From NVTR01 sp965237505 (GTDB taxonomy: Bacteria; Pseudomonadota; Alphaproteobacteria; Rhodobacterales; Rhodobacteraceae): a stretch of 64,000 bases of DNA. Below, piece by piece: positions 17,321 through 26,166 of the stretch (position 1 is the first letter of the stretch; each line of letters starts with the position of its first letter). The stretch covers positions 124,001-188,000 of the forward strand of contig CBDEFR010000009.1 in the NCBI GenBank assembly GCA_965237505.1. Direction: 5' to 3'. The notes beneath the pieces were generated by a model that was given only the letters and a program-made list of their open reading frames with translations, was not told the origin of the DNA and did not search any database. The translations under genes and the position numbers were made by a program.

Positions 17321-17797
17321 TCACCCCAACTTCGCCACCGCAAACAAAAAACTGAACTGCTCACAATAAATCACCACCGACTTGAACACACTCACATCGG
17401 TGCCTTCCGGGATCGCATAGGCCTGGTCGCCGATGTTGCCCTTCAGCGGGCTCAGCCGCAGTTGCTCGCTCGCTTTCACATCGCCCGCCCCTTGCGGGTC
17501 CGCATGACTGATCAGCCAGATCTTCAGATCAGGCCCGTTGGTCACCTCGAAATTCGAAAACTGCAGCTCGATGCGTCCGTCCGCATGGCGCACCAGCGCG
17601 ATGTCGCCGGAGCCCTTATGCATCGCATCCACACCGCTGAGCACACCGCTGGCGATCACTTCGCTCTCGCTGCCCTGCACCAGCACCTCATCCACCACCC
17701 GGTCGATCCACAACGGCGAGGCGAGGTACCAGAACGCCATGCCGAAGCCCCAGCCAAGAATGAAAACTGGAATCGCGATTTTCAGGAAACGGCCCAT
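17321..17797 (-). CDS. DM13-domain membrane protein
   Basis: A protein of about 158 residues. It has an N-terminal membrane anchor or uncleaved signal (residues 5-25, IAIPVFILGWGFGMAFWYL), then a DM13 domain from about residue 55 with GSGDIALVRHADGRIELQF, NGPDLKIWLISH, and the terminal VVIYCEQFSFLFAVAKL. The conserved cysteine of DM13 (in YCEQF) is present; the domain has been proposed to act in redox or electron transfer in a cytochrome b561-like fold. The ATG at 17797 was preferred over 17821 because the anchor follows directly. The 225 bp between this gene and DUF488 show nothing recognisable. Confidence 0.78.
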   Translation of the reverse strand: MGRFLKIAIPVFILGWGFGMAFWYLASPLWIDRVVDEVLVQGSESEVIASGVLSGVDAMHKGSGDIALVRHADGRIELQFSNFEVTNGPDLKIWLISHADPQGAGDVKASEQLRLSPLKGNIGDQAYAIPEGTDVSVFKSVVIYCEQFSFLFAVAKLG

Positions 17798-17919
17798 GAT
17801 GTGAGCTCCGCTGTCAGCCAATGAAATGCATTTGCGCGTTCAGTCTAACATTTGCCGCCCCCACACACCACCGCCGCAAGATCAGCGTGGGTTTGGTCAT
17901 GTTTTGTCGGTCGGTCTGT

Positions 17920-20370
17920 TCACATCCGCATGTTGGCGCCGTTGGCGTCGTAGATCGGTGCGCCCAGCACTTCGGCGCCATAGAACTTGCCCAGAATCTC
18001 GACCTGCAGCTGGGTTCCGGGCGCGGCGTTTGCGACCGTCACGTACCCCATTGCCATCGATTTGCCGACGTGATGCGCATAGCCGCCCGAGCTGACATAG
18101 CCGACCGTTTCGCCGTCGCGCAGAATCGCCTCGTCGTTTGAGACATCGATACCGTCCACATCGATTGTCATGGTCACCAGTTTACGTTTCGGGCCTTCGG
18201 TTTTCTGCTTGTGAGCGGCCGCCTTGCCGACAAAGTCCTTGTTCCAGTTGATGAAGGCGTCCATGCCGGATTCAACCGCGTCAAAGTCGGGGCGGAAGTC
18301 CAGCGTCCAGACGCCCCAGCCTTTTTCAAGGCGCATCGACAGCAACGCGCGGGCGCCGTACCAGCGATAGCCGAGGTCGGCTCCGGCCGCTTCCACGGCT
18401 TCGGCCAGACGCAGCAGGTATTGCGGCTTGCAATAGACCTCGTAGCCCAGTTCGCCCGAGAAACTGATCCGGTTCATGATCACCGGCACGCCGTCGGCAA
18501 ATGTCCGGCGCAGGTCGCGGAACTTGAACGCCTGGGCGCTGACATCATCGCGGGTGATCCGGGCCAGCAGCGCGCGCGATTTCGGGCCTGAAAGCGCGAT
18601 ACCATGCCAGTCGTCCGAGACATTGCCGTAGCTCACGTCCGCGGGCAGGTCGCGTTCAAACCAGCGCCGGTGGGCTTCCTGCATGACGCCAGAGCCAAAC
18701 AGCATGAAGTGATCTTCCGCGAGACAGGCCACCGTCAGGTCGCCGTAAAGCTTGCCCTTTGGCGTCAGCATCGGGGTCAGGGTTAGGCGGCCAGCCTTGG
18801 GCACAAAGCCTGCCAGGGTGCGGTTCAGATAGTCACGCGTACCGGCGCCTTTGAATTCGTGTTTGGCGAAATTGGCAATCTCGATGCCGCCGACCGCTTC
18901 GCGCACCGCTTTGATCTCGCGGGCCACATAATCGTGGCTGCGGTTGCGCTCAAACGTGGGGTCCTCGTGGGCATCTTCCGGTCCGTCGGCAAACCACAGC
19001 GCATATTCCAGACCAAAGGCCTGACCCATGAGCGCACCCTTGGCAACCAGGCGGTCGTAAAGGGCGGTGGTTTTTTGCATCCGGCCCTTGGGCAGGGTCT
19101 CATTGGGGAAGGTCATGACGAAACGGCGTTCGTAATTCTCGCACGATTTCACCGTGCCCCAGTCGGGCGTTGCAAAATCCCCAAACCGCGCCACGTCCAT
19201 CGCCCAGACGTCGATCGATGGTTCGCCGTCGATCATCCATTCCGCCATCGTCAGGCCGACGCCGCCACCCTGGCAAAACCCGGCCATTACCCCGACCGCG
19301 ACCCAGTAATTCTTCATCCCCGGCACCGGGCCGATCATCGGGTTGCCATCGGGGCCAAAGGTGAAGGGGCCGTTGATGACATCTTTGATCCCGACCTCGC
19401 CGATCGCCGGAATGCGTTCAAACGACATTTCCAGACGGTCGGCGATGCGGTCCAGATCAGGTTGCAGCAGCTCGTGGCCAAAATCCCACGGTGTGCCGTT
19501 CACCTTCCACGGCGTGCCTTTCGGCTCATAGGTGCCAAGCAACATGCCCTGACGTTCCTGCCGGAAATAGATGTTGGCCTCATAGTCGATCCCGGCGGGC
19601 AGGCGCTCGCTGCGCCCGACAATTTCCGGGATCGCATCGGTGATCAGATAATGGTGCTCCATCGGCTGCACCGGCAGGTTGATGCCCTGCATATGGCCAA
19701 CTTCGCGCGCCCAGAGACCGGCGCAATTGACGATATGCTCGGCATTGATCATGCCTTTGGGGGTGGTCACATCCCAGCTGCCGTCGATTCGTTGGGTGGT
19801 GGCGGTCACCGGTGTATGGGTGAAATATTGCGCGCCGTGGACGCGCGCGGATTTTGCGAATGCGTAAGTTGCGCCCGAGGGGTCAAGGTCGCCGTCCTGA
19901 TCATCCCAAAGCGCGGCGACATAGTGTTTCGGGTCGATCAGCGGGTGTCGCTCGGCGACCTCTTTCGGGCTGATGAATTCCTGGTTCAGCCCCATGTAGC
20001 GCGCCTTTGAGCGTTCACGTTTCAAATATTCGTACCATTCGGGCGTCGAGGCCAGATAAAACCCGCCGGTGATGTGCAAGCCAACAGAATGGCCGCTGGT
20101 TTCCTCGATTTCCTTATACAAATCAATTGTATAGCTTTGCAGGCGGCTGATATTCGGGTCGCTCGACAACGTATGGATCTGACCGGCCGCGTGCCAGCTT
20201 GAGCCGCTGGTCAGCTCGTCGCGTTCCAGCAGAACCACGTCTTTCCAGCCAAATTTCGCCAGATGGAACAGGATCGAACAGCCGACAACTCCACCGCCAA
20301 TCACCGCGACGCGCGTGTGGGAGGGCAGTTTTTTGGCACCGGTGGTCTGGTCTTTTTGGATTTCGGGCAT
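17920..20370 (-). CDS. Dimethylglycine/sarcosine dehydrogenase-like FAD-GcvT protein (1)
   Basis: An 816-residue two-domain demethylase. The N-terminal DAO-type FAD domain starts at VAVIGGGVVGCSILFHLAKF and has SSWHAAGQ, where DMGDH carries its covalent-FAD histidine. The C-terminal half (from about residue 430) is a GcvT/aminomethyltransferase-like folate domain, with WYGARALLSMRLEKGWGVW and YVSSGGYAHHVGKSMAMGYV near the end. Known relatives oxidise an N-methyl group and pass it to tetrahydrofolate. The gene lies downstream of lysR in the same direction and belongs to the amine-demethylation cluster with the MttB-like gene. The precise substrate (dimethylglycine, sarcosine or another N-methyl compound) is unresolved. 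Confidence 0.85.
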   Translation of the reverse strand: MPEIQKDQTTGAKKLPSHTRVAVIGGGVVGCSILFHLAKFGWKDVVLLERDELTSGSSWHAAGQIHTLSSDPNISRLQSYTIDLYKEIEETSGHSVGLHITGGFYLASTPEWYEYLKRERSKARYMGLNQEFISPKEVAERHPLIDPKHYVAALWDDQDGDLDPSGATYAFAKSARVHGAQYFTHTPVTATTQRIDGSWDVTTPKGMINAEHIVNCAGLWAREVGHMQGINLPVQPMEHHYLITDAIPEIVGRSERLPAGIDYEANIYFRQERQGMLLGTYEPKGTPWKVNGTPWDFGHELLQPDLDRIADRLEMSFERIPAIGEVGIKDVINGPFTFGPDGNPMIGPVPGMKNYWVAVGVMAGFCQGGGVGLTMAEWMIDGEPSIDVWAMDVARFGDFATPDWGTVKSCENYERRFVMTFPNETLPKGRMQKTTALYDRLVAKGALMGQAFGLEYALWFADGPEDAHEDPTFERNRSHDYVAREIKAVREAVGGIEIANFAKHEFKGAGTRDYLNRTLAGFVPKAGRLTLTPMLTPKGKLYGDLTVACLAEDHFMLFGSGVMQEAHRRWFERDLPADVSYGNVSDDWHGIALSGPKSRALLARITRDDVSAQAFKFRDLRRTFADGVPVIMNRISFSGELGYEVYCKPQYLLRLAEAVEAAGADLGYRWYGARALLSMRLEKGWGVWTLDFRPDFDAVESGMDAFINWNKDFVGKAAAHKQKTEGPKRKLVTMTIDVDGIDVSNDEAILRDGETVGYVSSGGYAHHVGKSMAMGYVTVANAAPGTQLQVEILGKFYGAEVLGAPIYDANGANMRM

Positions 20371-20547
20371 TTGGGCCCTCTCAAGCTATCGGCAGGCGGC
20401 GGATACGGCCGGGCTGCGCTCACCCTGCCAGCCGGACGATTCGGTTTCGATGCGTCTGGAATGCGACCCGCAAGATTGGCGCGGTGATCCAACACATGCC
20501 CGAAATACTTGTCTCAAGCTGGTTGCATTTGACAAGATCAAATTGCT

Positions 20548-21432
20548 CTAACCAGTCGCCGCCAAATCCACCAACCACCGAACCACCTGATCGATTGAGT
20601 GCCGCCCCGGCTTGGACGTCGGGTGTCGCAAGTAATATCTCGCTGAGAGAACATAGCGGTCCGCAAACACCTCAACCAACTGACCAGAGCGCAGATATTG
20701 GTCAATAAACGGGCGTCTTCCCAGCACAATTCCGTCGCCGTGCAACGCTGTTTCAAGCGCAATCAGCGACCCGTCCACAACCAGCCCGCGCGGCACCGCA
20801 ACAGTATCCAGCCCATAAGTGCGAAACCACTTGTGCCAATCTTCGTCGTAGCCGGTCACATGAACCAGCTCGAAGGACAGAATATCCATCGGGCGTTGCG
20901 GCCTGGATTTGCTTAGCAGGCCAGGTGACGCAACCGGCGTAATCGTGGCAGTCATGAGCAATTGGGTGTGCGGATCATTAGCGTCACTGCCAGAGACGAA
21001 TATCTCGAGATCCGCACCAGATGCCCGCCCGGCGATCATTTCTGACTCCAGAGTTTGGATACGCAGGTCAATTTCTGGATGACTAGTCTGGAAGGCACCA
21101 ATTTGTGGCGCCAGCCAGAGCATCGCAATGCTGGATGTGCAACTAATTGTAACGGTCTGGTTTGGCCGGTCTGGAAACAGCTGATCTGTCACAGAATCCA
21201 GACGATCCAACGCCTCGTGCACAGCTCCGAAATAGGCCGTACCAGCGCTGTTAAGGGACAGTTTGCGGTGGTTTCGGATGAACAGCGGACCGCCCAGATA
21301 GGATTCGAGATTGCGGATTTGCTGGCTGACAGCGGCCTGAGAGATGTTCAGTTCGTCCGCCGCCAGTGAAAAGCTGAGTCGGCGGGCTGCAACCTCGAAG
21401 GTGCGCAAAATATTCAATCTCGGGCGTTTCAA
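20548..21432 (-). CDS. LysR-family regulator, GcvA-like
   Basis: A 294-residue LysR-type regulator. The winged helix-turn-helix is at residues 5-60 (LRTFEVAARRLSFSLAADEL, then ISQAAVSQQIRNLES), followed by a periplasmic-binding-protein-like effector domain of the GcvA group. It is divergent from the MttB-like gene with 112 bp between the starts, and that gap holds a perfect T-N11-A palindrome. It is the likely regulator of both arms of the demethylation cluster; the effector is presumably the amine substrate or an intermediate. Confidence 0.88.
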   Translation of the reverse strand: MKRPRLNILRTFEVAARRLSFSLAADELNISQAAVSQQIRNLESYLGGPLFIRNHRKLSLNSAGTAYFGAVHEALDRLDSVTDQLFPDRPNQTVTISCTSSIAMLWLAPQIGAFQTSHPEIDLRIQTLESEMIAGRASGADLEIFVSGSDANDPHTQLLMTATITPVASPGLLSKSRPQRPMDILSFELVHVTGYDEDWHKWFRTYGLDTVAVPRGLVVDGSLIALETALHGDGIVLGRRPFIDQYLRSGQLVEVFADRYVLSARYYLRHPTSKPGRHSIDQVVRWLVDLAATG

Positions 21433-21445
21433 TTTCGGCCTTTAG

Positions 21446-21460
21446 ATAAGGTTTACTTAT
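21446..21460. promoter_or_regulatory. LysR-type operator, ATAAG-N5-CTTAT
   Basis: ATAAGGTTTACTTAT is a perfect 5-bp inverted repeat around five bases and fits the T-N11-A rule (T21447, A21459). It lies 14 bp upstream of the lysR start and 85 bp upstream of the divergent MttB-like start, a usual placement for autorepression combined with activation of the divergent gene. No clear -10/-35 could be fixed by eye. Confidence 0.6.
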
Positions 21461-21544
21461 GCAAAGTGCCATCAATAATTGTTTGTGACAAGGCAGAAAT
21501 CTCCATAAAAATTTTCCGACGCCGACTGAAAATGAGGGACTCTG

Positions 21545-23071
21545 GTGAACTTTTTTTCTTTTCTGACAGATGATGAAATTCAGTACGTCCACGACAGCTC
21601 GCTTGAAATTCTGGCTGAAAACGGCCTGCTGGTTCGCAACGAAAAGGCGCGCAACAGGTTCGCCAAACATGGCGCGCACGTTGACCATGCAACGGAAATG
21701 GTCCGCATCCCGGCGGACGTGGTCGAAAAATACCGCAAACTGGTGCCGCCAACCATCACCCTGCGCGGTCGCGATCCGGCCCATGACATTACTTTCCCGC
21801 GCAAGTTGCCAGTGGTTGCAACCGCCAGCTCGGCCCCCGATATAGTAGATCCGGCAACCGGGATTTGTCGCCGCTCGACCTCTCAAGACATTGCCCGCAT
21901 CGCCCATCTGGTAAATTCGCTGCCCGGCTTTGACCTGTTCTCGATCTCGACACTGGCCGATGATGCCCCCAAGGATCAGTTCAGCCTGACGCGGTTTTAC
22001 GCAGCGTTGAAAAACTGCACCAAGCCAGTGCGCACCTCGGTCTACAACATCCGCGAGGCCGAGCAGGTGATCAAGTTAGGCGAATTGATCGCTGGCTCGA
22101 AAGAGGCGTTTTGGGAACGCCCGTTCATCAACTTTGGCTACTGCTCAATCGTGTCACCCTTGACGATGGATTTCGACAGCACCGACACGATGATGTATTT
22201 CGCTGAAAACGGCATCACCGCCTATGGCACCATTGCCCCGATGGGTGGCCTCAGCACGCCGCTGTCGCTGCCGGGAATGCTGGTGATAATGAACGCTGAA
22301 TGGCTGGCCGCTGCGACCCTGGCGCAGATGTCGCGCGAAGGCACCGCGCTGATTTTTAATTTCCTGCCGGTTTTCGCGGACATGCGCGACGGGGCCTACG
22401 CGCCCGGCGCGATCGAGATCGGCATGATGAATTCTGCGGTGTGTCAGATGGCGCGGTTTTACGATGTGCCGGCGGGCGGCTATTTGGGGCTGACCAATTC
22501 CAAAGTGGCGGATGCGCAATCCGGGTTTGAAAAGGGCATGTCACCGTTGATGGGGGCAATGTCGGGCGTTGATTTTATCGTCATGGGCGGGCTTCAGGAC
22601 GCGCTGATGTCGTTTGATTTCGGGCAACTGATGATCGACAATGAAATCGCCATGATGATCAAGCGGGTGCGCGGCGGTTTTGGGTTTTCGCGCGAAAACG
22701 CCAGCGTGCAGGAAATCAAGGACACCGGCGCTGCAGGCATGTTCGCCGATAACCCCGCGACGTTGCAACGTATGCACACCGCCACGTTCATGCCGGAACT
22801 GGCGGATCGGAACCTGCGCGAGAAATGGGAACTGGAAGGCGCTTCCACCATCCAACAGCGCGCCCTGAACAGGGCGCTTGAAATCCTGTCGACGCCCAAT
22901 TCACATGCCTTTGACAAATCCATCGATGAGCGTATCAGGGCCGAATTTGCTGGGCTGGTGGCAGGAGAAAGCCACCCGCAGCAGGGCTGGGAGCGGCTGG
23001 ATGTCGGACCGATTGCACCAACCCGCGCGCGGCGCGTGAACCGCCGCGGAAAAGTCCCTCACGCGCATTGA
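21545..23071 (+). CDS. MttB-family (trimethylamine methyltransferase-like) protein, non-pyrrolysine
   Basis: A 508-residue member of the MttB superfamily (COG5598). It is a continuous frame with no internal amber codon, so it belongs to the non-pyrrolysine branch, whose characterised members demethylate quaternary amines such as glycine betaine or proline betaine onto a corrinoid protein. The start is GTG 21545 preceded by GAGGG (21534-21538). The family region includes TASSAPDIVDPATG, YGTIAPMGGLSTPLSLPG and the glycine-rich GMSPLMGAMSGVDF. No corrinoid-protein (MtbC-like) gene is adjacent. It is followed after 17 bp by a second FAD-GcvT dehydrogenase, with which it forms an operon. Confidence 0.85.
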   Translation: MNFFSFLTDDEIQYVHDSSLEILAENGLLVRNEKARNRFAKHGAHVDHATEMVRIPADVVEKYRKLVPPTITLRGRDPAHDITFPRKLPVVATASSAPDIVDPATGICRRSTSQDIARIAHLVNSLPGFDLFSISTLADDAPKDQFSLTRFYAALKNCTKPVRTSVYNIREAEQVIKLGELIAGSKEAFWERPFINFGYCSIVSPLTMDFDSTDTMMYFAENGITAYGTIAPMGGLSTPLSLPGMLVIMNAEWLAAATLAQMSREGTALIFNFLPVFADMRDGAYAPGAIEIGMMNSAVCQMARFYDVPAGGYLGLTNSKVADAQSGFEKGMSPLMGAMSGVDFIVMGGLQDALMSFDFGQLMIDNEIAMMIKRVRGGFGFSRENASVQEIKDTGAAGMFADNPATLQRMHTATFMPELADRNLREKWELEGASTIQQRALNRALEILSTPNSHAFDKSIDERIRAEFAGLVAGESHPQQGWERLDVGPIAPTRARRVNRRGKVPHAH

Positions 23072-23088
23072 CCCGGTAGCGAATTTCC

Positions 23089-25527
23089 ATGTCGCTGTCA
23101 TTTCCGACAACCGCGAATATTGTCATCATTGGTGGTGGCGTGATCGGCACAAGCATCGCCTTTCACCTGACGCGTGCGGGCGCGAAGAACGTGGTTTTGC
23201 TGGAAAAATCAAAGCTGACCGAAGGCGCCACCTGGCACGCCGCCGGCCTGGTCGGGCAGTTCCGCTCGCAACAAAACCTGATGAGCCTGATGAATGACAG
23301 TGTGAAACTGTTTGACACGCTGCTTGAAGAAACCGGCCAGGATCCGAGCTGGTGCAAGGTCGGCAGTATGCGTATCGCCAGCAGCCCGGACCGCTGGAAA
23401 GAGCTGCTAAGGTCCTACTCGGCGGCGCAGGCGGTCGGGTTTGAGATCAACATGATGACCCCGGCAGAGGCCAAAGAGATTTACCCGCTCATGGCAGTGG
23501 ATGATCTCATTGGCGCCGCGTTCATTCCGGATGACGGGCACATCGATCCCAACAGCCTGACTCAGGCCTATGCCAAGGGCATCCGCAAAAATGGCGGGCG
23601 AATAATTGAAGGCGTGATGGTGAAAGATCTGCCGCGAGACGGCCACCGGATCACCCGGGTGGTGACCGACCACGGCAATATCGACGTGGCCACGGTGGTG
23701 AATGCAGGCGGTTTGTGGGCGCGTCAGGTCGGCTGGATGGCCGGGCTGGAAATCCCCGCGGGCATTGTCGAACATCAGTATCTGGTGACCGAGAAATCTG
23801 CTGATATTCCGGTGAACCTGCCGGCTTTTCGTGACCCCGACGGCGGTTATTACGCCAAGCCGGAGCCCGGCGCGCTGGCCATTGGCGGCTGGGAAAAATC
23901 GACCCGGAAAGTGAACCCGAAAGACGGCTTTCCGTGGTCCCGTGAACGGCATCTGTTTGACGCTGACATGGACCGGATCGAGGAGTTTCTGGAACCGGCG
24001 ATGCAGCGCCTGCCGATCCTGTCTGATCTGGGCGTCCGCACCATTATCAACGGCCCGATCCCAATCTCGCCGGATGGCGAGCCGATCATGGGGCCGGTGC
24101 CGGGGCTGGAAAATTTCTTTGCCGCTTGTGCCTTCACATCCGGCATCGCTGCCTCGGGCGGTGCTGGCAAGGCGGCGGCGAACTGGATCATGCATGGCGA
24201 TCCGGGGCTGGACCTTTGGGCGTTTGACATCCGCCGCTTCGGCGCATTGCAGGCGGGCGCGGATTTCCTGCACGACCGGGCAGTGGAAAGCTATGCCAGG
24301 TATTACGAAATCCACTGGCCCGGCGAAGAACTGCAATCCGCCCGCGGCGTGCGCCGCAGCACGCTGTATCAAACGCTTAAAGATCAGGGCGCGGTGTTTG
24401 GCTCAAAATTCGGCTGGGAACGCGCCAACTGGTTTGCCCACGGCGGCATCGCGCAGCGCGACGATTTTTCCTGGGATCGGCGCGGCTATGACGCCACGGT
24501 GGGGCGCGAACACCGGGCGGCGCGCACCGGCGTCGTGCTGATCGACATGTCATCCTTCAGCAAATTCGAAATCAGCGGCCGCGATGCCTGCAATTTCCTG
24601 CAATATCTGGCGGTGGCCAATGTCGACAAAGCGCCGGGCGGCGCGGCCTACACCCAGCTTTGTAACGAACGTGGCGGAATCGAGGCCGATGTCACCATCA
24701 TTCGCCGGGCACAGGATCGCTTCTGGCTGATCACCGGGTCCGGTCTTGGGGTTCGCGACAGGCACTGGATTGAGCGCAACATGCGGGCGTTCAGCACACA
24801 TCGCGGCGCTGATCTGCACTTCTCTGACATGACCTCGGCCATCGGCGTGATTAATCTGGCGGGACCGCTGGCCCGCAACGTGCTGGAAAAGCTCTGTGAC
24901 GATGACGTCAGCCACGACGGTTTCGCGTTCATGACGGCGCGCGACATCCGCATCGGCTACGCCCCGGCGATGGCCTTTCGGGTGACCTATATCGGCGAGC
25001 TGGGCTGGGAGCTCTATATTCCGAGCGAATACATCCAATACGCCTACGATATTCTCCATGCAGCCGGTCAGGAGTTTGGCATCACCAACATCGGCTACCG
25101 CGCCGTTGACAGTCTGCGGCTGGAAAAATCTTACCTGGCCTGGGGCGCAGACATTACCCCGGACCACAACCCGTTTGAGGCCGGGTTGCAGTTCCTGATC
25201 GACTGGAACAAGGGTGATTTCATCGGCGCCGGGGCGCTCGCCCGGATCAGAGAAAAAGGTGTTGAACGCAAAATTGTATGCTTGGCCTTGGCGGACCCGA
25301 TCTCGGTATTCGGCGGCGAAGCGATTTTTTCAGGCGGCAACGCAGTCGCACAAACCACCAGCGGCAATTTCGGCTATTCGGTCGGAGCGAGCCTGGTTCT
25401 GGGCTACATCCCGGTTGACCTGGCCGGCCAACAGGAATTTGAGGTGGGAGCCTTTGGCCAGAGGTCACAGGCATTGCCAACAAATGGCGCGGCATACGAC
25501 CCGAACCGGCACAAAATTCTGTGCTGA
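23089..25527 (+). CDS. Dimethylglycine/sarcosine dehydrogenase-like FAD-GcvT protein (2)
   Basis: An 812-residue paralogue of the protein at 17920-20370. The FAD motif IVIIGGGVIGTSIAFHLTRA is at residues 11-30, ATWHAAGL carries the flavinylated histidine position, and NGPIPISPDGEPIMGPVPG matches the DAO fold end. The GcvT-like half contains IDMSSFSKFEISGRDACNFL and ends with YSVGASLVLGYIPVDLAG. It is co-directional with the MttB-like gene. Together the products could strip successive methyl groups: MttB from a quaternary amine, the dehydrogenases from the tertiary and secondary amines with transfer to tetrahydrofolate. Sequence divergence between the two dehydrogenases suggests different substrates. 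Confidence 0.85.
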   Translation: MSLSFPTTANIVIIGGGVIGTSIAFHLTRAGAKNVVLLEKSKLTEGATWHAAGLVGQFRSQQNLMSLMNDSVKLFDTLLEETGQDPSWCKVGSMRIASSPDRWKELLRSYSAAQAVGFEINMMTPAEAKEIYPLMAVDDLIGAAFIPDDGHIDPNSLTQAYAKGIRKNGGRIIEGVMVKDLPRDGHRITRVVTDHGNIDVATVVNAGGLWARQVGWMAGLEIPAGIVEHQYLVTEKSADIPVNLPAFRDPDGGYYAKPEPGALAIGGWEKSTRKVNPKDGFPWSRERHLFDADMDRIEEFLEPAMQRLPILSDLGVRTIINGPIPISPDGEPIMGPVPGLENFFAACAFTSGIAASGGAGKAAANWIMHGDPGLDLWAFDIRRFGALQAGADFLHDRAVESYARYYEIHWPGEELQSARGVRRSTLYQTLKDQGAVFGSKFGWERANWFAHGGIAQRDDFSWDRRGYDATVGREHRAARTGVVLIDMSSFSKFEISGRDACNFLQYLAVANVDKAPGGAAYTQLCNERGGIEADVTIIRRAQDRFWLITGSGLGVRDRHWIERNMRAFSTHRGADLHFSDMTSAIGVINLAGPLARNVLEKLCDDDVSHDGFAFMTARDIRIGYAPAMAFRVTYIGELGWELYIPSEYIQYAYDILHAAGQEFGITNIGYRAVDSLRLEKSYLAWGADITPDHNPFEAGLQFLIDWNKGDFIGAGALARIREKGVERKIVCLALADPISVFGGEAIFSGGNAVAQTTSGNFGYSVGASLVLGYIPVDLAGQQEFEVGAFGQRSQALPTNGAAYDPNRHKILC

Positions 25528-25611
25528 TGAGGTCAAGACTGCACTGTTGCATTCATTTGATCTTGCCGCATCGATCTCGACGCCCGGCTCAGACGGATGA
25601 AACCCACCTGT

Positions 25612-25683
25612 ATGATTATCAATATCAAGGCGTTTGCGGATGGGCACCCGTCTCCGGATCTGGTGGTGCCGGGGATGGTTTGA
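25612..25683 (+). pseudogene. Fossil 3' end of a 2-hydroxyacid dehydrogenase (fragment C)
   Basis: An in-frame run MIINIKAFADGHPSPDLVV plus PGMV and a stop matches the last 23 residues of the dehydrogenase ending at 15113 (IINIKTFADGHRPPDLVVPG). Nothing dehydrogenase-like precedes it. The DNA differs at many third positions from the other two copies, so it derives from a different paralogue. It lies 85 bp beyond the second FAD-GcvT gene and immediately before a convergent hypothetical gene. Confidence 0.75.
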
Positions 25684-26166
25684 GGCGGGGTTTAGAATTG
25701 TGCAAACAGCGAACGAATGTAGTTCTCGATCTGATCCTCGGTGGCAATATGAAATAAGGCCCGTGAGCGATCGAATTGATCAATACTCAGCTGTAATGTT
25801 CTCACTGTCGGTTCGCCGTGCTGATAGGTCACAATAGCAATTCGCAATTGCGAGATCGCACGTTGGTATTCAGTGGACGTAACGGTCATTTGGTCGCTTG
25901 GCGAATTTACACTACTGACCGCCAATAACACACCCGTTGAGGCATCAGCAATTGCTTGAATTAGCTCGTTGGTCAATGGAACACCAGTCGTCCACATCGG
26001 AGTAGTTCGAGTGAGGAGATTAACCAGCGTCGCTTCAGATTTTTTGACGGCATCGTAGCTCTTTTCCATTGCGACCACTCGATCATGGCGATGAGTTAGA
26101 AAATCCTTTGCCAGTTCTGAAACAACAACTGAGCCAAATATCGCTAAGTGTCTGATCCAAAACTAA

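Noticed and set aside
18859..20010. 383-codon plus-strand frame inside the first FAD-GcvT gene
   Set aside because: Antisense shadow of a gene with clear motifs throughout; composition is rich in His/Arg as expected for such shadows.
21545..23071. Pyrrolysine-containing trimethylamine methyltransferase
   Set aside because: There is no internal TAG; the frame is continuous, so it belongs to the non-pyrrolysine branch.
23407..24372. 321-codon minus-strand frame inside the second FAD-GcvT gene
   Set aside because: Same reasoning: antisense to a fully supported gene, no domain recognised.
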